Origin: Gemmatimonadota bacterium
GTDB lineage: Bacteria > Latescibacterota > UBA2968 > UBA8231
Direction of reading: 5' to 3'
DNA: 8,855 bases
NCBI GenBank assembly: GCA_009845645.1
Contig: VXZF01000088.1
Location: forward strand, 1-8,855
This document shows, piece after piece, positions 1 through 6,392 of the stretch. Position 1 is the stretch's first letter. Every line of letters begins with the position of its first letter. The notes beneath the pieces are model-generated. The model saw nothing but the letters and a program-made list of their open reading frames with translations, was not told the DNA's origin and searched no databases. The position numbers were made by a program, and so were the translations under genes.

Positions 1-1549
1 GTTCACTTGGCTTCTGTGTATCAAAATCGTAGAGAAGCAATATCGGACGATGAAATAATGATGGATTCGATTCGTAAATATTTCTGAAGTGATTTAATCC
101 ATCATCTCCTCCATAATGAGTTCCTTTTTTATCTTCTATACCCACAAATTCAATATCGAAAGAGTTCAGAAATTCTGAATATCCCAATTGTGCTAAAGCA
201 GTTCGAATATAACAAGAATCTAATGGGCCTTCTGTCAGAACCAGAGGTTTATTCCCCTCTGCAAAACGTTTTTCTATCTCTTCCTCAAAGTACTGTGTCG
301 CTTGATAATATTCAAATGCTTTTCCGAATTCAGAAAACTGCTCACTATTAATTCTTCTTCCAGTCGGCATTTCGAGAATGGCGAGCCCGTCTGGATCAAA
401 TTTATTTTCCATGCCAAGAAGAAACAATGGAGAGTGTGAGGATACGACGAACTGGACTTTTGGGAATAGTTGTATGAGTTCCGGAAGGACGTCGTGTTGG
501 AGAGTCGGATGCAAATGAGAGTCAATTTCATCTATGACGACAAGACCTGTAATATCAGAAAGGCGAATGCTCCTATTTAGGTTGCCCTGTTCACCATACC
601 GAATGATTGTGGTGAACAGATGGAGCAGCTGGGATTGTCCTTCCGATAACGATTGGAGGGCAGGGATTATCTTTCCATTGCCCAACTCTATGGATAGTCT
701 AGAGGGTCTAGTTCCACGCAAATTCACACGTAACTGCGCGGTTGCATCTTGAAGTATCGCCTGCAATATCCTTTCAATATTCTGTCGGGCTTGTCGAAGC
801 AAGAAATGATTTCTAATGTCTACAATCTCTGATTCACTCCCGTTTATATGGATCACTGTGCGTCCCTCTATCGTCTGAATGCGAGAGGATGGACCTAGAT
901 CAATTAAAGAATCAAGAAACATATCCAATATCCAAGGGATGTTCTTCTCGGCGCTAGTTTCTACCCAGAGAGGCTTGTCAAGTTGTCTTGTAAATCGGGG
1001 TGATAGAGGATTCAGTTCTACTTTCAAACTCCTTGGATTTAGCCAATCAGGTTCTTCGCGTCGTCTCATGGGGAAAAAGGCGTGAACACACACTCTCATT
1101 TCAGTCTCAACGACCTTTTTGTCAGCCGACACATCTTTCTCATTTTTGTCTTTTTCCCAGTTCCATACTTGGGAAAATGCATGCTTCAAATCATGAGGAT
1201 ACGTCTTCCGATCAAGATTTCCGACTTTCTCACGATAGTACAGGTCACTCTCATGAGCTCTAAAATGAAGGAGGCTTAGGCTAAACGGTAATCCACTTCT
1301 TATTGCCATTGGATGCATGATTCGAAAATATGGTCGATCTAAACTATCCCTAGGCGCAATGTCATCAAAAGCTTCCTTTGCGAACTCCGTAAGCGAGTCA
1401 ACGATATAGGATAAAAAAACGCTTTTGCCTGATCCATTAGGACCGACAACCACAACAGGTAGAGGATTTCCGTTATCAGCGAATGGCGGCTTGACATGGC
1501 ATTTTGAAATGGGACCGGTGTTTTCTAGATAGAGTTCGGTGAGATACAT
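1..1549 (-). CDS. OLD-family ATPase with TOPRIM nuclease domain (C-terminus cut by window edge)
   Basis: I translated this frame from the ATG at 1549 to the left edge: 516 codons without a stop, so the 3' end is outside the window. An ABC/SMC-type ATPase is clear. Walker A is GPNGSGKS (residues 36-43), the signature-like motif is LSEGQSQ (301-307), Walker B is LVVIDEIDSHLHP (336-348), and a switch histidine lies in VVSSHSP (368-374). A TOPRIM domain follows, with an acidic motif LTEGPLD (438-444) and a DxD in LLYDFD (505-510). ATPase plus TOPRIM is the architecture of OLD (overcoming lysogenization defect) nucleases, which act on DNA and often in phage defence. The start is supported by AAAGG six bases upstream. 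The gene is clearly AT-richer than everything to its right, which suggests transfer. Class 1 (standalone) versus class 2 (paired with a GajB-like helicase) cannot be decided because the downstream neighbour is missing. A housekeeping DNA-repair role is a less likely alternative. Confidence 0.88.
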   Translation of the reverse strand, partial: MYLTELYLENTGPISKCHVKPPFADNGNPLPVVVVGPNGSGKSVFLSYIVDSLTEFAKEAFDDIAPRDSLDRPYFRIMHPMAIRSGLPFSLSLLHFRAHESDLYYREKVGNLDRKTYPHDLKHAFSQVWNWEKDKNEKDVSADKKVVETEMRVCVHAFFPMRRREEPDWLNPRSLKVELNPLSPRFTRQLDKPLWVETSAEKNIPWILDMFLDSLIDLGPSSRIQTIEGRTVIHINGSESEIVDIRNHFLLRQARQNIERILQAILQDATAQLRVNLRGTRPSRLSIELGNGKIIPALQSLSEGQSQLLHLFTTIIRYGEQGNLNRSIRLSDITGLVVIDEIDSHLHPTLQHDVLPELIQLFPKVQFVVSSHSPLFLLGMENKFDPDGLAILEMPTGRRINSEQFSEFGKAFEYYQATQYFEEEIEKRFAEGNKPLVLTEGPLDSCYIRTALAQLGYSEFLNSFDIEFVGIEDKKGTHYGGDDGLNHFRNIYESNPSLFHRPILLLYDFDTQKPSE

Positions 1550-1630
1550 ACAGTGCCTTTCACAAAATCAGTGGTTTGGGATACAATATCAATCCCGCTT
1601 AGTATCATTTCCAAGCGTAGAACTTACACC
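1550..1630. other. Intergenic spacer with small inverted repeat
   Basis: This 81-base spacer separates the ATPase-TOPRIM start from the stop of the adenylating enzyme; both genes are on the minus strand. It holds an imperfect palindrome, GGGAT (1578-1582) and ATCCC (1592-1596), with a nine-base loop. The stem is short and no T-run follows on either strand, so it is not a convincing terminator. It could be an operator for the ATPase gene. The spacer must hold that gene's promoter if the gene is transcribed on its own, but I found no box pair good enough to call. The spacer sits at the change from AT-richer to GC-rich DNA. Confidence 0.3.
1556..1560 (-). promoter_or_regulatory. Shine-Dalgarno sequence of the ATPase-TOPRIM gene
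   Basis: Read on the minus strand this is AAAGG, six bases before the ATG at 1549. It is the main support for that start codon, which also lies a sensible distance ahead of Walker A (residue 36). Confidence 0.55.
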
Positions 1631-2707
1631 TCAGTACACTCCCACCACCACAGATTCCTGCAATTCCGTCAGTAGCCGCAAATCTCTAACCCCGTCCCAA
1701 GGATACGCCTCAATAGGCTCGGCACGCTCAGCCTCGTCACGTTCGAGGAAGCGGGGCATGAAAAATTCCTTGGTCAGGGTGGTGAGCATGACTTGGCCGG
1801 TCTCGCCGTAGCCGACCTTGCGCGAGGGATCTTTGGGATCAACCAGTTCGATGACGGCGCGTGGCTGCGGCGGGTAGTAGGTGATGGCGTATTCGTCGGC
1901 CGGGTCAAAGGGCTTGGGGCAGGCCAGACCCATCAGGGTGTTACCATAGGTAGGCACAAAGGCGAGGTCGGGCACCAATTCCTCGCGGGCGAAGCGGTGG
2001 AACTGGGCGTTCATTTCCGTGCCGCCGCAGAAGATGCCCTTAATGCCGAGTTTGGGTAGGGACACTTTTTCGCAGAGGGCTTCGAGAAGGCGGGGCGTGG
2101 TGAAGACGCACTGCACGTTGTCGTGAGCCTTGAGGATCTTGAGCGCCTGCTCGACGACGTGGGCTTTGTAGTCTTCGAGTTCGCGCATCTTGCCGGCGCG
2201 GATGAGTTCGTTGACCCAGCGCGGGTCGAGATCCACCATAAAGCACAAGCCGCCGCGTAGCTGGGCGAGATACTCGATGGCGAGGCGCAGGCGACGCGGC
2301 CCCGAAGGCCCCAGCATCAGCCAGTCGGCCCCCTTGGGGAAGTCCTCCTCGGATAGGCTCTCGCTGTAGAGCGCGTAGTCGGTGTGGAAATCGCGGATGT
2401 TGATGCGGTATTTGGGCAAGCCGGTCGAGCCGCCAGTCTCGAAGACGTAGATCGGCTCGTCGGCGTAGGCTTTGGGCACCCACTGGCGCACCGGGCCGCC
2501 GCGCAGCCACTCGTCCTCAAAGTGGCCGAGCAGGGCCAAGTCGTCGTAGGAGCGGATTTGCTCGCGCGGGTCGAAGTCGAGTTGTTGCGCGTAGGAGAGC
2601 CAAAACGGGCAGCCGGTCTCGGGGCTGAAGTGCCACTCGACGATGGCGCGGACGTGAGCGTCGAGGTCGTCGCGGGCAGCGGCGATTTTGTCTGGTGAGA
2701 CGCTCAT
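1631..2707 (-). CDS. EhpF/PaaK-like adenylate-forming enzyme (AMP-binding), no C-terminal lid domain
   Basis: This 358-aa cytoplasmic protein belongs to the adenylate-forming superfamily, which activates carboxylic acids with ATP to acyl-adenylates. The P-loop-like A3 motif is ETGGSTGLPK (residues 90-99). Further motifs are FCGGTEMNAQ (226-235), PTYGNT (252-257, the place of YGxTE) and GYGETGQVMLTTLT (299-312, like the GExGELVLT stretch of phenylacetate-CoA ligases). It ends soon after a WDGVRD motif (337-342), so the usual mobile C-terminal domain of PaaK-type ligases (about 430 aa) is absent. Such short forms are known in EhpF of phenazine biosynthesis. The ATG at 2707 overlaps the stop of the upstream propeller gene as ATGA, which decides the start; an in-frame start at 2968 would add an arginine-rich tract that only mirrors the propeller gene in another frame. 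It is the last gene of the operon. The substrate and any CoA or carrier acceptor are unknown. Confidence 0.82.
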   Translation of the reverse strand: MSVSPDKIAAARDDLDAHVRAIVEWHFSPETGCPFWLSYAQQLDFDPREQIRSYDDLALLGHFEDEWLRGGPVRQWVPKAYADEPIYVFETGGSTGLPKYRINIRDFHTDYALYSESLSEEDFPKGADWLMLGPSGPRRLRLAIEYLAQLRGGLCFMVDLDPRWVNELIRAGKMRELEDYKAHVVEQALKILKAHDNVQCVFTTPRLLEALCEKVSLPKLGIKGIFCGGTEMNAQFHRFAREELVPDLAFVPTYGNTLMGLACPKPFDPADEYAITYYPPQPRAVIELVDPKDPSRKVGYGETGQVMLTTLTKEFFMPRFLERDEAERAEPIEAYPWDGVRDLRLLTELQESVVVGVY

Positions 2708-4125
2708 TGACTTTCTTCCGCGATGGCGAAGAGGGTGTTGCGCGAGGCGATGTACAGGACGCCGTCGCGGGCGACTGGAGTGGTGTACACGGCGCTGCCC
2801 AGATTGGTTTCGTGGAGTAATTCGAACGTTTTGCTGGCCTTGATCACATCGACGTCGCCGTCCTCGTCGCCGATATAGACCTTGCCGTCGGCGACAAAGG
2901 GCGAGCCCCAGATCGCGGCGAAGGTGTCGTGGGTCCAATGGTGGGTGCCGGTCTTGGCGTCGAGGCAATAGACGAAGCCGCTTAGGTCGGCGGCGTAGAG
3001 CAGGCCGTCGGCAATGGCGACGGTGGAGATGGTGCGGTTGTAGTTTTTGTCGCCAAAGTGCCAGATTGCGCCCGTCTCGGTGATGTCGCCGGTGCCGCTG
3101 GCGTCAATGGCCCACAGGTGGCCCTCGCCTTCGCCGTGCTCGGGGTCTTGGCCGACGCCGATATAGACCACGCCGTCGTGGAAGACGGGCGTGGAGACGA
3201 GATTGTTGCGGGTGCCGCGGCCGCCCAATTCCCACACCGAATCTTTGGGGTTGCAGTCGAATTTCCAGATGAGTTCGCCGGTGTCGGGTGCGAGGGCATA
3301 GACCCAGCCGTCGCCGCCGGGGAAGATTACCTGCTTGCGGCCACCTGCTTCGCCGTAGGCGGGGTTGGCCCACTGGCCGTGCAGAATCTGGTCGCCGGGC
3401 AGGTCGCTGTCCCAGATGAGTTCGCCGGTCTGCAGGTCGAGGGCGATGAAGCTGGGGGCAAAGGGGGCCGGGATGTGGATATGGCCCTCGTCCACGCCGT
3501 TGCTGGTTAGGGCGAAGAGGCGACCGTCCACACCTATGGGCGAGCTGGTGGCGAGGTTGTGGGGGAAGACGTCCAGCTCGGCGATCATATCGAATTTCCA
3601 GATGAGATCCGCGTTGGTCGGCGCGGTCGCGGTCTCGTCGGCAATGGGGCCGTCGTTCTCGCCGTCGCGGAAGCCCTCGGTGTCGAGGCATACGACTTCG
3701 GCGCGGTTGGAGACGTAGTAGAGGCGGTCGCCTTCGACATAAGGGGTGGAACAGACGCCCTGCTGCGGCCAGTCGTTGACGCGGCCGGCCGGCAGCTTGG
3801 GATGGGCGATTTGCCAGAGGAAGGTGCCGTCCTCTAGGGAGAAGGCCATCACCACGCCGCGATCGCCTTTGTGGTTGGGATCGCGCTCGGCTTGGTTGTT
3901 GGTGCCGACGAAAATTTTGTCGCCGGCGATCAGGGGCCCGGCATAGGTCTGCGAGCCGAGTGTGGCGCGCCATTTGACGTTTGTGCCGGTCTCGGTGTCC
4001 CAAGTGGTGGGCAGGTTTTTCTCGTCTGAGACTTGGTTGCGCCCCGGCGAGCCGCCCCACATGGCGGTTTGGGCATTGGCGGAAGCGGTTAGGGCGAGGA
4101 TGAGACTGCAAATAGCGATAGTCAT
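2704..4125 (-). CDS. Secreted PQQ-like beta-propeller repeat protein (473 aa)
   Basis: An N-terminal Sec signal peptide (hydrophobic core ICSLILALTA, probable cleavage after ANA at residue 18) is followed by a full-length propeller of about seven blades. The blades carry the repeated PQQ-like signature, for example ALDLQTGELIWDSDL, ALAPDTGELIWKFDC and CLDAKTGTHHWTHD. The start of the mature protein (MWGGSPGRNQVSDEKNLP) is typical of the PQQ-like 'outer membrane protein assembly BamB-like' group abundant in planctomycete-type genomes. There is no haem c motif and no dehydrogenase active site that I can see, so enzymatic PQQ use is not implied; binding or scaffolding in the periplasm or at the cell surface is more likely. 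The ATG at 4125 overlaps the upstream TAA as TAATG, which favours it over the TTG two codons earlier (4131). Its stop overlaps the next gene by four bases. Confidence 0.88.
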   Translation of the reverse strand: MTIAICSLILALTASANAQTAMWGGSPGRNQVSDEKNLPTTWDTETGTNVKWRATLGSQTYAGPLIAGDKIFVGTNNQAERDPNHKGDRGVVMAFSLEDGTFLWQIAHPKLPAGRVNDWPQQGVCSTPYVEGDRLYYVSNRAEVVCLDTEGFRDGENDGPIADETATAPTNADLIWKFDMIAELDVFPHNLATSSPIGVDGRLFALTSNGVDEGHIHIPAPFAPSFIALDLQTGELIWDSDLPGDQILHGQWANPAYGEAGGRKQVIFPGGDGWVYALAPDTGELIWKFDCNPKDSVWELGGRGTRNNLVSTPVFHDGVVYIGVGQDPEHGEGEGHLWAIDASGTGDITETGAIWHFGDKNYNRTISTVAIADGLLYAADLSGFVYCLDAKTGTHHWTHDTFAAIWGSPFVADGKVYIGDEDGDVDVIKASKTFELLHETNLGSAVYTTPVARDGVLYIASRNTLFAIAEESQ

Positions 4126-6266
4126 TACCAAACTTTCAGGTTGTCGTAGTAGATTTCAGCGGGAGAATAGCCGTAGAGTCCGGGACTGCCGCTGCGATTG
4201 GGCAGGGGATCGACCGCTTGGATGCTCCACGTGGCTGGCTCCGGCTCATTGCGGGGCCAGACTTTGCCGCGTATATGGGCTGTATCGCCCTCGATTTCCA
4301 CCTGCATCTTCATGGTGTACCAAACGCCAGTTTCCCAAGCGAAGGGCACGGTTTGGGCCATCCGTAGTTCGGCGGCCCAAGTGCGGATCTGCAACTGTTG
4401 ATGGTAGCCCATCATGTCGAGGGTGTAGCGATGGGAAATTAGGCCCATGTCGGGGACGGCGCGGCGCTTCTTGGTGCCGAGCAGGTCGGCTTGGATGGTG
4501 TAGCCGGTCATGGCGGGTGCGCCGATGTAAGTGTTGGCGCGGTGCAGGCCGCGGGCGGCGGGTGGCTTGACCAACACCTTGTTGCCTTCCATTTCGCGCA
4601 CCTTGAATTTGGTGCCTGTACCGATCCAAGCTGGTGAGGCGTCGGCGGCGAAACCCTCGAAGTCTTCGCTGTAGGTTGGCGGTGGGAGTACGGCGATGCG
4701 CGCCTCGGTGGTCAATTTGCCGACACTGGCGACGATTTTGCCGCCGCTGGGTGCGTCCGCGAGGGCAAGTGTATTGCCGTCGAGTTGGCCGACTGGACCG
4801 GAGAGTGTCCATGCGGTTTCGACCGGGCCGATGAGGCGACCGTGTCCGTCGAAGGCTCGGGCGTGGAACGATACGCTGGCTCCGGACTGGGCGACGACTT
4901 CGGCGGGGATGATTTGCAGGTACGCCGGTGTTGCGTCTGCGGGAGCTTGCTCGCGTGGGTAGTCGGCTGCGGTTGTTGAGACTTTGAACTGCGTCTCTGG
5001 GTTGCCGAGACAGTAAACGCCAGCTTCGGTGGAAAGGTAGATGCGGCCGTATGCTACGGCTGGCGAGCCGAATAGTTCGGCTGGGCGTCCGTCGGGCATG
5101 GTAATCTCGGCGAGGTCGAGGGTCTCGGCAGTGTTGCTGCCGGGAGCGACGATGGCGAAGCGGCCGTTGACCTCGGGCGCGTAGAGTCGGTTATCGGCCA
5201 GCACGGGCGATCCCTTGCCGACGGTGCCGATGTTGTGCACCCAGTGGACTTGGCCCGTCTCGGCGTCGAGCGCGTGGATGTTGGCCGAGTTGTCGGTGAT
5301 GTACAAGCGGCCATCGTGAACGACCGGGCTGGTGTAACCAGCGAAGACGCCGTCGTAGCGCCAGACTTCGTTGCCGGTGGCGTCGATGCACACGACGCGG
5401 CCGAGGGCGGTGTTGTCGAGGTTTTCCTCGCTGTGGGCTGCGTACACCTTGTCGCCAGCGACGACGACTGAAGAGTTGATGCCGCGCCGACTGAGCTTGA
5501 AGCCCCACACGGTCTCACCGGTGCGGATTTTCATGGCATAGATGGAGCCGTCGGCGTTGCCACCGATGAGCAGGCGGACGCCGTTGATAGTGGCGACGAC
5601 GGGTACGGAGTACGTGGTGTCGAGCGGCCGACCTCCCGGGGTGGCGATCCAGACGAGTTCGCCGCTGCGCTTGTCAAAGGCGAAGTAGCGGTGGCGGCCC
5701 GGCGTATGGCTGCCCCAATTGGAACTGAGATAGCTGATGATGACGAGGTCTTCATCGACGACGGGCGTGTGGACGCGGCCGCCGTAGCCGGAGATGCGCC
5801 CGAATTCCTCGGTTAGCGAGCGCGACCATACTACCTTGCCGTCGCGGTCAAAGCAAAGGAACAGTCCACTGACGGTATGGGCATAGACGTAGCCGGTTTC
5901 TGGATCGCCGGCGAGGCTGGCCCAGCCGACGCGGTTGAAGGGGATGGTGGTGTGGAAGATGTTGTAGGCGTGTTCCCAGAGCAGGGTGCCGTCTTGGGCG
6001 TCAAAGGCGGCGACAACCCCCTCATGCTCGATGCCCTCGCCGCGGCGACCGATGACGAATACTCGTCCGTCGAGGACGATGGGGGTCGAGCGGCCGGTGA
6101 ATTCAGCGTGCCAGATGGGCGACCAGGATGCGACGAGGCCGGTTTCCTCGGAGACGCCGTTTTGCGTCGGGCCGCGCCAGGAGGGCCAGTCGGCTGGGTA
6201 GGCGCTGGAAGCGGCGAGCAGGAGGCCGAGAAGGGCGCAGGGAAGTTGCAGGCGGAGGTTGGGCAC
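4125..6266 (-). CDS. Large secreted PQQ-like beta-propeller protein with Ig-like and lectin-like C-terminal domains
   Basis: This 713-aa protein has a signal peptide (hydrophobic stretch PCALLGLLLAASSA, probable cleavage after AYPA near residue 25) and no lipobox. Residues about 26-430 form a PQQ-like propeller opening with WPSWRGPTQNGVSEETGL and carrying blade motifs such as AFDKRSGELVW, CIDATGNEVWRYDG and ALDAETGQVHWVHN. After a proline- and alanine-rich linker (about 435-448), residues about 449-530 look like a bacterial Ig-like fold. Residues about 531-713 (from TYSEDFEGF to YYDNLKVW) resemble a concanavalin A-like/DUF1080-type beta-sandwich, a fold often linked to glycan binding. It begins with GTG at 6266, supported by AAGGA six bases upstream. 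It is the first gene of the operon and a paralogue of the next one. A surface glycan-binding or scaffold role is inferred; the domain calls past residue 430 are from sequence style only. Confidence 0.85.
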   Translation of the reverse strand: MPNLRLQLPCALLGLLLAASSAYPADWPSWRGPTQNGVSEETGLVASWSPIWHAEFTGRSTPIVLDGRVFVIGRRGEGIEHEGVVAAFDAQDGTLLWEHAYNIFHTTIPFNRVGWASLAGDPETGYVYAHTVSGLFLCFDRDGKVVWSRSLTEEFGRISGYGGRVHTPVVDEDLVIISYLSSNWGSHTPGRHRYFAFDKRSGELVWIATPGGRPLDTTYSVPVVATINGVRLLIGGNADGSIYAMKIRTGETVWGFKLSRRGINSSVVVAGDKVYAAHSEENLDNTALGRVVCIDATGNEVWRYDGVFAGYTSPVVHDGRLYITDNSANIHALDAETGQVHWVHNIGTVGKGSPVLADNRLYAPEVNGRFAIVAPGSNTAETLDLAEITMPDGRPAELFGSPAVAYGRIYLSTEAGVYCLGNPETQFKVSTTAADYPREQAPADATPAYLQIIPAEVVAQSGASVSFHARAFDGHGRLIGPVETAWTLSGPVGQLDGNTLALADAPSGGKIVASVGKLTTEARIAVLPPPTYSEDFEGFAADASPAWIGTGTKFKVREMEGNKVLVKPPAARGLHRANTYIGAPAMTGYTIQADLLGTKKRRAVPDMGLISHRYTLDMMGYHQQLQIRTWAAELRMAQTVPFAWETGVWYTMKMQVEIEGDTAHIRGKVWPRNEPEPATWSIQAVDPLPNRSGSPGLYGYSPAEIYYDNLKVW

Positions 6267-6272
6267 GGCTAG

Positions 6273-6277
6273 TCCTT
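6273..6277 (-). promoter_or_regulatory. Shine-Dalgarno sequence deciding the GTG start at 6266
   Basis: On the minus strand AAGGA stands six bases ahead of the GTG at 6266. No ATG start is near the signal peptide, so this site is what supports a GTG start for the first gene of the operon. Confidence 0.6.
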
Positions 6278-6310
6278 GGTAGAGCGGGAGTGTAGGTTAA
6301 ACGTCTTAGG

Positions 6311-6340
6311 TACATAATGAGCGCCGCCGATTCTTGTCAA
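6311..6340 (-). promoter_or_regulatory. Candidate sigma70-type promoter of the minus-strand operon
   Basis: On the minus strand a perfect -35 box TTGACA (6340-6335) is followed after 18 bases by TATGTA (6316-6311), a weak -10 box. This would place the transcription start near 6304 and give an untranslated leader of about 38 bases before the GTG at 6266. The position in a divergent intergenic region fits. The -10 box matches the consensus at only three of six positions, so this remains a candidate. Confidence 0.4.
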
Positions 6341-6382
6341 CCGACGGAGAAGTGTGCAAGTTGTCCGAGTCCATTCACAAGC

Positions 6383-6390
6383 GGGAGGAG
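6383..6390 (+). promoter_or_regulatory. Shine-Dalgarno sequence deciding the ATG start at 6393
   Basis: GGGAGGAG lies just before the ATG at 6393, with the GGAGG core four bases away. This is a stronger signal than the GGAGA preceding the in-frame GTG at 6354, so the shorter protein was chosen. Confidence 0.65.
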
Positions 6391-6392
6391 CT

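Larger units (their letters stand above)
6267..6392. other. Divergent intergenic region
   Basis: These 126 bases separate the minus-strand propeller operon from the plus-strand DUF362 cluster and should hold both promoters. A candidate minus-strand promoter is annotated separately. For the plus strand a TTGTCA (6334-6339) overlaps the minus-strand -35 box, but no -10 box follows at the right distance. No terminator hairpin or riboswitch-like structure was seen. Confidence 0.6.

Noticed and set aside
534..1279. Several short plus-strand frames opposite the ATPase-TOPRIM gene
   Set aside because: They overlap an uninterrupted minus-strand frame with all ATPase motifs; their products show no recognisable pattern.
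2708..2968. Upstream extension of the adenylating enzyme to a start at 2968
   Set aside because: The extra 87 residues are arginine-rich and only mirror the propeller gene in another frame; the ATGA overlap at 2704-2707 gives a normal start.
3104..4111. A 335-codon open frame on the minus strand inside the 473-aa propeller gene
   Set aside because: Its product is an arginine- and proline-rich low-complexity string, typical of a GC-rich alternative frame, and the true frame has clear propeller blades and a signal peptide.
3962..4570. A 202-codon plus-strand frame across the junction of the two propeller genes
   Set aside because: It is antisense to two well-supported genes and its product is Arg/Cys/Gly-rich with no recognisable domain.
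6354..6392. Alternative GTG start for the DUF362 protein at 6354
   Set aside because: The ATG at 6393 has a much stronger Shine-Dalgarno, and the added 13 residues match nothing known in the family.
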